A stretch of DNA of 9,247 nucleotides from Clostridiales bacterium (GTDB lineage: Bacteria; Bacillota; Clostridia; Peptostreptococcales; Anaerovoracaceae), in assembly GCA_009785435.1 (NCBI GenBank), contig WQWG01000021.1:1-9247 (forward strand), in the 5' to 3' direction. Each line of letters starts with the position of its first letter. The first letter of the stretch is position 1. Below are positions 1-5,737 of the stretch, piece by piece. The notes under the pieces were generated by a model that saw nothing but the letters and a program-made list of their open reading frames with translations, ran no database searches and was not told where the DNA came from. Both the position numbers and the translations under genes were made by a program.

Positions 1-1
1 G

Positions 2-172
2 CCCGGCATGATGACGGGACAAATGCTTGCCGGCACGTTGCCTACGATCGCCATCCTGTATCAGATCGCCATCATCATCGCCATCTGCACCGTTACGTGC
101 TTATCCGTGTTTGGTTCGCTCTACTTCGGGCATAAAACGCTTTACAATAAGAGGCAACAGATGGTCATTTAA
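2..172 (+). CDS. FetB/YbbM-family (UPF0014) ABC transporter permease, C-terminal fragment
   Basis: The reading frame is open from the window edge to a TAA at 170-172 and gives the last 56 residues of a membrane protein. It begins with PGMMTGQMLAGTLP followed by a YQI motif, which resembles the conserved C-terminal part of the FetB/YbbM permease family (metal or iron export ABC permeases). A single hydrophobic segment rich in Ile and Ala (about residues 15-40 of the fragment) follows, then a short basic tail ending KRQQMVI. In the family, FetB partners with the ATPase FetA; the partner would lie upstream and is not visible. There is no evident terminator after the stop, and yabP starts 82 bases further on the same strand. 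Family assignment rests on motif recognition over a short fragment, so the transported substrate is not claimed. Confidence 0.72.
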   Translation, partial: PGMMTGQMLAGTLPTIAILYQIAIIIAICTVTCLSVFGSLYFGHKTLYNKRQQMVI

Positions 173-196
173 AGTTCTACCTCATTCCCTTTTGCT

Positions 197-225
197 ATAT
201 ATTGAATAAAGGTAACGTATTCAAA
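197..225 (+). promoter_or_regulatory. Possible sigma-E-type promoter for yabP
   Basis: ATATATT (197-203) and TATTCAAA (218-225) are separated by 14 bases. They match the Bacillus sigma-E consensus (KMATATT, 14-15 nt, CATACAHT) at 5/7 and 5/8 positions. Transcription would begin near 232, a short distance before the ribosome binding site at 241-248. In B. subtilis yabP is transcribed by sigma-E in the mother cell, which makes such a site expected here. The match is imperfect and the region is AT-rich, so this is a weak call. Confidence 0.3.
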
Positions 226-240
226 TTTGGCTCCGTCCAA

Positions 241-248
241 AAAGGAGG
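241..248 (+). promoter_or_regulatory. Strong ribosome binding site that fixes the GTG start of yabP
   Basis: AAAGGAGG lies with its GGAGG core 6 bases before GTG at 255-257. This near-perfect Shine-Dalgarno decides the GTG start over the nearby in-frame ATG five codons later, which has no comparable site. Confidence 0.85.
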
Positions 249-254
249 GCAAAA

Positions 255-515
255 GTGGAAAACCATGTCATGCACATTGACGGCAGGGAACGCGCTACGA
301 TCACAGAAGTCGCCGATGTGGAAAGTTTCAACGACGAAACGGTTCTTGTTTCACTCAAAACAGGCGGCCTTGTCATCAAAGGCCACAGGCTGCACATTCA
401 AAAACTGGACATCGCCGACGGCAAAGTGATCATCACAGGCGATATCATCTCCGCAACATACACAGAAAAACGCGATAAAAAAGACAAAGGACTCATCAGG
501 AAAATATTAAAATGA
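255..515 (+). CDS. yabP: Sporulation protein YabP
   Basis: This 86-residue protein belongs to the YabP/YqfC family, small beta-rich proteins made in the mother cell during endospore formation. Visible family features are the opening HxIDGRERATIT-like strand (residues 7-17), the VESFNDETV segment, a GGLVIKGHRLHIQKLD stretch near residues 37-52, and a GKVIITGDI strand near 56-64. The tail is highly charged and lysine rich (about residues 70-86). There is no signal peptide or membrane segment. The GTG start at 255 is chosen because a strong AAAGGAGG site precedes it. The stop overlaps the ATG of yabQ as ATGA, so translation of the two is probably coupled. The yabP-yabQ-divIC order is the classic one in Bacillus and Clostridia. 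In B. subtilis the gene is sigma-E dependent and its exact biochemical role is not known. Confidence 0.93.
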   Translation: MENHVMHIDGRERATITEVADVESFNDETVLVSLKTGGLVIKGHRLHIQKLDIADGKVIITGDIISATYTEKRDKKDKGLIRKILK

Positions 516-811
516 TCACGCTTACAGAACTCATAAGGGCTCAACTCTATGAAACGGCAGTGATGCTCGTTTCCGGCATGGCATTTATGATTCTATTTGA
601 ACTCTTTTCTTTTATCAAACACAAATCCGGAATGAAAAAAACCATCGCCGCCATTTCAGAATTGATGCTTTGGATATTCGCAGGACTTTTGACATGCGCA
701 TTTTTATACAGAGCCTCATTTGGAGCAATCAGTTTTCACGCAGCTGCTGCATTTATTCTCGGAATGTTCTTGTGGAGAAAAACGTTGTATGGTATACTGT
801 TTCCAAAGTGA
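512..811 (+). CDS. yabQ: Spore cortex biosynthesis protein YabQ
   Basis: This integral membrane protein of 99 residues sits in the mother-cell membrane around the forespore in species where it has been studied and is needed for cortex peptidoglycan. Three hydrophobic segments are visible: about residues 14-34, 50-68 and 73-90. The short basic loop between the first two (FIKHKSGMKK) carries the family's pattern, and the third ends in the basic FLWRKTLYGILF tail. It is much shorter than B. subtilis YabQ (about 210 residues) because it ends right after the membrane core, as many clostridial forms appear to do. The ATG overlaps the yabP stop by 4 bases. The identification rests on the membrane layout, the residue pattern and the position between yabP and divIC. 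A probable sigma-A promoter for divIC lies in its last codons. Confidence 0.87.
   Translation: MITLTELIRAQLYETAVMLVSGMAFMILFELFSFIKHKSGMKKTIAAISELMLWIFAGLLTCAFLYRASFGAISFHAAAAFILGMFLWRKTLYGILFPK
770..798 (+). promoter_or_regulatory. Probable sigma-A promoter for divIC (extended -10) inside the end of yabQ
   Basis: TATACT at 793-798 (5 of 6 matches to TATAAT) is preceded directly by TGG at 790-792, which makes an extended -10. TTGTGG at 770-775 gives a partial -35 at exactly 17 bases. Transcription would begin near 805, just before the yabQ stop and about 50 bases before the divIC ATG. This would let the division gene and the rRNA maturation genes downstream be expressed in growing cells when yabPQ are off. 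It is a sequence match only. Confidence 0.45.
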
Positions 812-853
812 CGACAGTTGCTGTTTGAATTGCAATGTATCAGGTACGATTAT

Positions 854-1291
854 ATGTTCAAATGGAAAAAATTCCGCCGCAGCAGAGAGTTCAGAAAAAA
901 CAACCAAATCATTGACTTTGAAAAAGCGCGAGAGGCCAGAAAAGAAAAACGCATGGCGCTTGCCAAAAACACCTACGAAACCGAAAAAGCTGAACCCTCA
1001 CGGCGAAAAGTGACTCAAAGAAACAGAAAACTATTTTTTTATACCGCTATAATGATGTTCATTATAGCGCTTGGTGTTGCTTCCGTTTATCAAATCTTTT
1101 CTGTCGAAAATGACCTTGAAAAAGCACTTGCCAACAGAGAAGCGCTTGAAGCAGAAAAAGCAAGGCTGGAGTTTCAGCTTCAAAATGTACACAGCCCTGA
1201 ATTCGTCGAACAGCAGGCGAGGGCAACGCTTCGAATGATCATGCCGGGGGAAATCTATTTCATTGTTCCACTCGACAATGACGAAGAGTGA
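854..1291 (+). CDS. divIC: DivIC/FtsB-like septum formation initiator protein
   Basis: The protein has 145 residues and the layout of the FtsB/DivIC family, bitopic divisome proteins that pair with FtsL and DivIB/FtsQ at the septum. It has a long basic cytoplasmic N terminus (residues 1-58), one membrane span (about 60-82), a coiled coil rich in Glu, Ala and Leu (about 84-112), and the family's C-terminal block SPEFVEQQARATLRM then PGEIYFIV (113-138). The ATG at 854 is preferred, with a weak AGG at 842-844. The frame stays open upstream to a TTG at 818, but no ribosome site precedes that codon and its extra 12 residues do not resemble the family. The position after yabPQ matches B. subtilis. 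The stop overlaps the rnmV GTG. A perfect inverted repeat falls within the membrane-span codons. Confidence 0.88.
   Translation: MFKWKKFRRSREFRKNNQIIDFEKAREARKEKRMALAKNTYETEKAEPSRRKVTQRNRKLFFYTAIMMFIIALGVASVYQIFSVENDLEKALANREALEAEKARLEFQLQNVHSPEFVEQQARATLRMIMPGEIYFIVPLDNDEE
1045..1069 (+). repeat. Perfect 11-bp inverted repeat with 3-base loop inside divIC
   Basis: CGCTATAATGA (1045-1055) and TCATTATAGCG (1059-1069) are exact reverse complements separated by TGT. The structure covers codons 64-72 of divIC, at the membrane span. It contains TATAAT on both strands (1048-1053 and 1066-1061), but no convincing -35 is present at the right distance on either. A T-run (1034-1040) precedes it on the + strand, so it does not have the stem-then-U-tract order of an intrinsic terminator on either strand. 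Confidence 0.8.
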
Positions 1292-1848
1292 CGGCTTTGA
1301 TTGCAGTAAAAGAAATCATTGTTGTCGAGGGGCGTGACGACTCGGCAGCGATCAAGCGCGCTGTCTTAGCCCAAACAATTGAAACACACGGGTTTGGAAT
1401 ACGCGAAGCAACGTGGCAGCAAATCGAAAAAGCATATCTTGAAAAAGGTCTTATCATTTTCACCGATCCGGATTTTTCAGGCGAACAAATCAGAAAAAGA
1501 CTCGCAGAGCGCTTTCCAAAAGCAAAGCATGCGTATTTGATGTTGTCCGACGCCGAAAAAGCCGGAGACATCGGCGTTGAAAACGCGGATCCGGAAGCAA
1601 TCAGAGATGCCATACAAAAAGCAAGAGCCAGCTTTGAAGAACGCACGCAAACCTTTACCTATGAAGACATTGTGAAGTTTGGGCTGGTGGGAGACAAAGA
1701 CGCGGCAGAGAAAAGAGCAAACATCGGAAAATATCTTGGCATCGGTTATGGCAATGCCAAAGCATTCTTAAACAAACTCAATCAATACGGCATCACCATG
1801 GAGGAGCTACATGAAGCTATACTCGCCTGCGGTTATCGCAGCGCTTAA
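1288..1848 (+). CDS. rnmV: Ribonuclease M5 (5S rRNA maturation)
   Basis: RNase M5 cleaves both strands of the stem in precursor 5S rRNA in low-GC Gram-positives. This 186-residue protein carries the expected N-terminal Toprim domain: the KEIIVVEGRDD motif (residues 8-18, with acidic E14) and the FTDPDFSGE motif (58-66, with D60 and D62 as the metal-binding pair). The family's C-terminal domain follows (about 95-186), including GVENADPEAI and the late GIGYGNAKAFLNKLNQYGI stretch. Length matches the family. The GTG at 1288 overlaps the divIC stop as GTGA. A TTG three codons later (1297) sits 8 bases after a GAAGAG and would give an N terminus closer to the usual family start, so the true start is uncertain by three residues. 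The ksgA start lies inside the last 38 bases, an rnmV-ksgA pairing widely conserved in Firmicutes. Confidence 0.94.
   Translation: MTALIAVKEIIVVEGRDDSAAIKRAVLAQTIETHGFGIREATWQQIEKAYLEKGLIIFTDPDFSGEQIRKRLAERFPKAKHAYLMLSDAEKAGDIGVENADPEAIRDAIQKARASFEERTQTFTYEDIVKFGLVGDKDAAEKRANIGKYLGIGYGNAKAFLNKLNQYGITMEELHEAILACGYRSA
1800..1804 (+). promoter_or_regulatory. Ribosome binding site for ksgA inside rnmV
   Basis: GGAGG lies 6 bases before ATG at 1811-1813. It sits within the rnmV coding sequence and fixes the ksgA start, giving a 38-base overlap between the two genes. Confidence 0.85.
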
Positions 1849-2665
1849 AGACAAGCATAATTTCAAAATATCAAAAAATTTAGGACAAAACTTCCTGACT
1901 GATCAAAATATCATCGATAAAATCATTGATGGTGCGCAGATCGGCGAAAAAGACCTCGTGATCGAAATCGGCCCGGGGATGGGTGTTCTTACCGCAGCTG
2001 CAGCTTCTCGCGCGGCGAGGGTCATCGCGATCGAAATCGATCAACATTTGATCCCAATCCTTTCAGAAACCTTAAAAGAGTACAACAACATTGAGATTAT
2101 ACATGGCGATATCCTCAAACAAAATCTAAACGAAATCATCAAACAAACGGGCATGGATCACGTCAAGATCATCGGCAATCTGCCATACTATATTACAACG
2201 CCCGTGATCATGAAAATCCTCGAAGAAAAGACGCAGGCGCAAAGCATCACCATCATGATGCAAAAAGAAGTCGCCCAGCGTTTAAACGCAAGCCCCGGCA
2301 CAAAAGCGTATGGAGCCATCACCGTCGCAATCAACTATTATTGTACCGTCCACCATATTGCAGATGTACATCGAAGCGTTTTTTTCCCAAAACCAAATGT
2401 CGATTCACAAGTTCTCAGGCTTGACATCCGAAAAAGCACGCCTGTCGACCTGATCGATGAAAAGGTCTTTTTTGCGTGCATCAAAGCAGGGTTCGGACAA
2501 CGAAGAAAAACGTTGTTAAATGCACTCACCGGCGTCAATGGCCTCGGCAAAGAGCGCATTCACGACGCGCTCCAAAGGGCTTCCATAGACCCTGCAAGGA
2601 GAGCCGAAACGCTTGACCTGAATGAATTTGCGACGTTGGCAAACAGCATCTGTGAAATGTCTTAA
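1811..2665 (+). CDS. rsmA: 16S rRNA dimethyladenosine transferase (KsgA/RsmA)
   Basis: KsgA uses four S-adenosylmethionine molecules to dimethylate two adjacent adenines near the 3' end of 16S rRNA (A1518 and A1519 in E. coli numbering), a late checkpoint in small-subunit assembly. The 284-residue protein shows every hallmark: SKNLGQNFLTD (21-31), the SAM-binding IEIGPGMG loop (51-58), the acidic IEID (74-77) that contacts the SAM ribose, GD at 99-100, the catalytic NLPYYITTP (123-131), the VFFPKPNVDS loop (190-199), and the C-terminal FGQRRKTL (228-235). The start is set by GGAGG within rnmV. It is the last gene of the + strand string; its TAA lies 7 bases from the stop of the convergent HD-domain gene. 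The product should be constitutive and is probably supplied by the divIC promoter. Confidence 0.97.
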   Translation: MKLYSPAVIAALKDKHNFKISKNLGQNFLTDQNIIDKIIDGAQIGEKDLVIEIGPGMGVLTAAAASRAARVIAIEIDQHLIPILSETLKEYNNIEIIHGDILKQNLNEIIKQTGMDHVKIIGNLPYYITTPVIMKILEEKTQAQSITIMMQKEVAQRLNASPGTKAYGAITVAINYYCTVHHIADVHRSVFFPKPNVDSQVLRLDIRKSTPVDLIDEKVFFACIKAGFGQRRKTLLNALTGVNGLGKERIHDALQRASIDPARRAETLDLNEFATLANSICEMS

Positions 2666-2672
2666 AAACCAA

Positions 2673-3347
2673 CTACATGATTTTCAAATCGTTAATCACC
2701 AATTCAAAATCTGCACCCAAAAATGCGGCCGCTCTGCGACACATGATCATACGCGTCAAAAAGATTTCAAAATAATCCATCACAGGACAGAAGTTATTGT
2801 CGATATCAAGACACAGCTTCACGATGGTTGACTTTTCCCCTTGGTTCACCGTGAGTTCTGCTCGTTCAACCGCATAATTCACGCGATCGTGTATGTCCGC
2901 AAGGATATCTTCCATATTCGTCTCTTGCACCCTTGAACGACGCACGTCCGACTTATCGGCTAAGATCAGCGCTGCCGAAACGGCATTGATCGGCCGGCCG
3001 GTCTCTTCGTCATGGTTGCCGATGGCGCTGCAAACGATCCCGACATCCTCGTAAGACATGCCGTGCTTTTCGAGAATCGAGCGGGCGATTTCGGCTCCCG
3101 TCAGCGCATGGTACGCGCGGTTAACCATATTGCCGATGTCATGCATCAAGCCTGATATCTTGGCAAGCTCGACCATGTGATCCGAATAACCAAACGCCTT
3201 TAAGACTGAACCCGCTGTTTCCGCTGTTTTATGCACATGCGCAAAGGAATGTTCCGTAAAGCCCAAGACGGTAAGAGCATTGTTTCCGGCTGTGATATAC
3301 GCACGCACTTGCTCATCTTTTTTAAGTGTTTCAAATGTAACTGACAT
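2673..3347 (-). CDS. HD-domain metal-dependent phosphohydrolase, substrate unknown
   Basis: This 224-residue soluble protein has the HD phosphohydrolase fold. Likely metal ligands in order are H37 or H39 (FAHVHK), H69-D70 (LMHDIGN), H80 (RAYHALTGAEIA), H112 (IGNHDEE) and D131 (LADKSD). The H...HD...H...H...D spacing suggests a multi-metal site with two extra histidines, of the type also seen in HD-GYP and some nucleotide hydrolases, but there is no GYP motif. The region beyond residue 150 resembles no domain that I recognise. It is the last gene of the aromatic operon: its GGAG site at 3357-3360 (9 bases before the ATG) overlaps the aroEK stop, and the genes are 12 bases apart. Co-transcription is therefore likely, but a role in aromatic metabolism is not shown. 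Nucleotide or phosphoester hydrolysis is the family expectation only. Confidence 0.85.
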   Translation of the reverse strand: MSVTFETLKKDEQVRAYITAGNNALTVLGFTEHSFAHVHKTAETAGSVLKAFGYSDHMVELAKISGLMHDIGNMVNRAYHALTGAEIARSILEKHGMSYEDVGIVCSAIGNHDEETGRPINAVSAALILADKSDVRRSRVQETNMEDILADIHDRVNYAVERAELTVNQGEKSTIVKLCLDIDNNFCPVMDYFEIFLTRMIMCRRAAAFLGADFELVINDLKIM

Positions 3348-3359
3348 ATTTTCTTTCTC

Positions 3360-4571
3360 CTATTTTCTTTCTCTTATTATTTTTTCGATCTTGTTGCCGG
3401 TTTCAGCAACATCTTCGGAAACATCGATCACATAATCGCCATACGTTTCATAGAGAGGACGTCTTTCTTGATCCATCTTTTGAAGCGCCTCTATCCCTGT
3501 TGAAAGGGGTCTGCCGTCTGTTGCGAGTTTGCTGATTTCCCGGTTTAAAAAGAAGAGTACGCCGTTTTGCATCAGCGCATCCATGTTTTCTTTTTTTAGG
3601 ACAACGCCGCCCCCCGTAGCGATGACGAGACCTTTTTGTTTGCCGTATTCTTTCGCTGCGGCGGTTTCCATGTCTCGAAAGACAGGCTCTCCATATTTCG
3701 AAAAAATATCCGGAATCGACAGGCTCGCCGCTTGAACGATCGCCTCATCCAAATCAATGAATGTCCGACCCATTTTTTCCGCCAGATATTTCCCCACCGT
3801 ACTTTTTCCTGACCCCGGCATACCGATCAAAACGATGTTTTGAATCGAAGAAAGCAGCCATTCGATGATTTCTTCGTTTCGGTGTCCATAATCCTTTCCG
3901 GTAAACAACGTTGCGGCAGCCGTTGCCTGCGCGACGAGCATCGGAAGCCCATCTGAATGGGGGATGTTTTTTTCTTTGGCGCGAAGCAGCAAATCCGTAC
4001 GCAACGGATTGTAAACAACGTCAAGCACACCCTCGCACGTTGGAAATTGTGCCAAATCGATGATTTTTTCACCGTTGTTCGGAAACGTTCCGACCGGCGT
4101 TGTGTTTACGATGATTTCAGCATCATGATCGGCCTCAAAATTGTGGTTTCTGTACGCCACGGATATTTCCCGAGCGCCTCCATCCCGAACGCACTTTTGA
4201 ACCGTAAGGCTCGTGCCGCCGGCACCGAGGATCAAAACTTTTTTTCCTTTGAACGAAATGCCGCACCGTTGCGCCATATACACAAAGCCGTCATAGTCGG
4301 TATTGGTTCCAAATCGTTTGCCGTCTTTTTGATACACCGTGTTGACCGCGCCGATTTCTTTTGCGATTTCAGAAATTTCATCACAAAAAGGCATCACCGC
4401 TTTTTTATAAGGGACTGTGATGTTCAACCCGTCAAAATGTCCACCGGCCATGTACGCCGCGAACTGATCGGAATTGAAGCCAAAGAGTTCATATGGATAG
4501 TCTCCGAGTTTTTCATGAATCAGTTTTGAAAAACTGTACGATAAATTCTCACCAATTAATCCATAGCCCAT
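3360..4571 (-). CDS. aroE/aroK: Bifunctional shikimate dehydrogenase / shikimate kinase (AroE-AroK fusion)
   Basis: This 403-residue protein joins two consecutive pathway steps: NADPH reduction of 3-dehydroshikimate, then ATP phosphorylation of shikimate. AroE (about 1-235) shows SYSFS (11-15), NITVPYK with catalytic K56, AVNTV (75-79), GTNTDYDG with catalytic D92, the LGAGGTS nucleotide loop (115-121), NTTPVGTFPN (156-165) and MLVAQA (211-216). AroK (about 245-403) shows Walker A GMPGSGKST (250-258), IDLDE with D273 and D275, FRDME with R299, ATGGGVV (318-324) and lid GRPL (353-356). There is essentially no linker. The AroE half is compact: only about eight residues separate the cofactor strand (VAYRN) from the next strand (AEIIVN), and the usual SxSxSP ends in Lys. 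The ATG at 4571, with GGAAG 9 bases upstream and 4 bases after the pheA stop, is preferred to an upstream TTG at 4607 inside pheA. Confidence 0.95.
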   Translation of the reverse strand: MGYGLIGENLSYSFSKLIHEKLGDYPYELFGFNSDQFAAYMAGGHFDGLNITVPYKKAVMPFCDEISEIAKEIGAVNTVYQKDGKRFGTNTDYDGFVYMAQRCGISFKGKKVLILGAGGTSLTVQKCVRDGGAREISVAYRNHNFEADHDAEIIVNTTPVGTFPNNGEKIIDLAQFPTCEGVLDVVYNPLRTDLLLRAKEKNIPHSDGLPMLVAQATAAATLFTGKDYGHRNEEIIEWLLSSIQNIVLIGMPGSGKSTVGKYLAEKMGRTFIDLDEAIVQAASLSIPDIFSKYGEPVFRDMETAAAKEYGKQKGLVIATGGGVVLKKENMDALMQNGVLFFLNREISKLATDGRPLSTGIEALQKMDQERRPLYETYGDYVIDVSEDVAETGNKIEKIIRERK

Positions 4572-4575
4572 CACA

Positions 4576-5727
4576 TCACTCTTCCGGATAATTTCCGAGG
4601 AAAACAAAGAAATCCAATTCTTTTTCCAGTTGTGACATCAAAGCCAAAACCGGTTCCGAATGAAGCGACCCATCGATGTCAAAATAAAACATAAAATCAA
4701 AATCGCTGCCGGGAACCGGACGAGACTCCAGTTTCGACATGTTTAGCCCCAATGCGGCAAATTTCGCAATGATGTGATACAGGGCAAGCGGCCTGTGAGG
4801 AACCGACAACATCAAGCTGATTCGATTGGCACCCGGGTATATTTCAAGGTTTTTCGAAATACAAATAAAACGAGTATAATTGTTGTCACTGTTTTGAATG
4901 TCATCATCCAATATTTCAAGGCCATAAAGCGCCGCGCAATTTCTTGACGAGATCGCAGCTGAATGATTGTTTGCAAGCGATTTTACGGTTTGCGCCGCTT
5001 CCGCAGTATTTTCACACACTTTTATTTTTACATTCTTTAAGTCTTTCAAGAAACGGCCGCATTGGTTCAATGCTTGCTCATGAGAATAAATCTCTTTAAT
5101 ATCCGAAAGTTTCGTTCCCGGATTTACGAGAAGCGTATGCTTGATATGCAATTTTACACTTTTCGCGATGGAGAAGTTGTGGTTTTTCATTAAATCATAG
5201 ACTTCCCCGACAGAACCGGCCGAGCTGTTTTCAATCGGCAAAATGCCGTACTGGCACAGCCCTTTTTCAACGGCGGAAAACACGTTTTCAAACGTATTAA
5301 AATACATGATCGACGGTAGTTTGAAAATCTTTTCGGAAGCAAATTGTGAATAAGCGCCCTCGATCCCTTGACACGCAACCGTTGCCTTTTCCGGAAACAG
5401 GATCGGTGTCTCTTTCATCGCTTTAAGCGCTCTTTGCGTCAAGGACGATTCCCCGCTCAGGAATAAATTTTGGCGGGATCGGGATACGTCAAGCAATGTG
5501 CTGAAGAACACTCTTGCATACGTATCCAGTTCGGCTCCTGCTTTTTCCGAAACCCTGTCAGAAACCTTGTTTAAAATTTCCCGCTCCCTTTGCGTGTTTA
5601 ATACAGGCAAATTGTGCTCTTTTTTATATTCCGCTACCTGTAGCGCAATGTCCATTCTTTTCATAAACAGCTCGATCAGTTCCTCGTCTACGCTGTCAAT
5701 TTCAACTCTTAAATCGTCAAGTTTCAT
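4576..5727 (-). CDS. pheA: Bifunctional chorismate mutase / prephenate dehydratase (P-protein) with ACT domain
   Basis: The 383-residue protein converts chorismate to prephenate and then phenylpyruvate, committing carbon to phenylalanine. Domain order is an AroQ-type helical chorismate mutase (about 1-88, with R7, R24, K35, R47 and E48 at the positions of the E. coli active-site residues), prephenate dehydratase (about 114-292, with GAYS at 124-127, PIENSSAGSV at 164-173 and the catalytic TRF at 285-287), and a C-terminal ACT domain (about 302-380) that in homologues binds phenylalanine and inhibits the enzyme. The ACT motif ESRP is intact (334-337), but the GALV motif reads PLAL (313-316), with Leu replacing Gly. 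A GGAGG site 5 bases before the ATG overlaps the region just after the aroC stop. The gap to aroC is 10 bases and to aroEK 4 bases, so it is embedded in the operon. Confidence 0.96.
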   Translation of the reverse strand: MKLDDLRVEIDSVDEELIELFMKRMDIALQVAEYKKEHNLPVLNTQREREILNKVSDRVSEKAGAELDTYARVFFSTLLDVSRSRQNLFLSGESSLTQRALKAMKETPILFPEKATVACQGIEGAYSQFASEKIFKLPSIMYFNTFENVFSAVEKGLCQYGILPIENSSAGSVGEVYDLMKNHNFSIAKSVKLHIKHTLLVNPGTKLSDIKEIYSHEQALNQCGRFLKDLKNVKIKVCENTAEAAQTVKSLANNHSAAISSRNCAALYGLEILDDDIQNSDNNYTRFICISKNLEIYPGANRISLMLSVPHRPLALYHIIAKFAALGLNMSKLESRPVPGSDFDFMFYFDIDGSLHSEPVLALMSQLEKELDFFVFLGNYPEE

Positions 5728-5737
5728 GCCTACCTCC

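Noticed and set aside
689..710. TTGACA followed by TATACA inside yabQ
   Set aside because: The -35 match is perfect but the spacing to TATACA is only 10 bases, and nothing like a -10 lies 16-18 bases downstream.
818..853. Upstream TTG start extending divIC by 12 residues
   Set aside because: No Shine-Dalgarno precedes TTG 818 and the added residues do not look like the family N terminus.
1031..1069. divIC hairpin as an intrinsic terminator
   Set aside because: The T-run precedes the hairpin on the + strand; on the - strand the bases after the stem are an A-run, so neither orientation has stem then U-tract.
1960..2040. Repeated GATCGAAATCG in ksgA (1960-1970 and 2029-2039)
   Set aside because: The two copies encode the IEIG and IEID motifs of the SAM-binding fold, so the repeat follows from protein sequence.
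2991..3000. CGGCCGGCCG palindrome, and a similar AGGCCGGCCT at 8291-8300
   Set aside because: Both are short GC palindromes within conserved coding sequence, with no shared flanks; likely codon-driven coincidence.
3957..4529. 190-codon open frame on the + strand opposite aroE
   Set aside because: It is antisense to a clearly conserved enzyme, has no ribosome site and its translation resembles no protein. Other long + strand frames at 6883-7458, 7573-8106 and 8344-8892 opposite aroA and aroB are rejected for the same reason.
4572..4607. Upstream TTG start extending the AroE-AroK fusion by 12 residues into pheA
   Set aside because: The extra residues precede the usual AroE opening (MGYGLIGENL), and no ribosome site supports the TTG.
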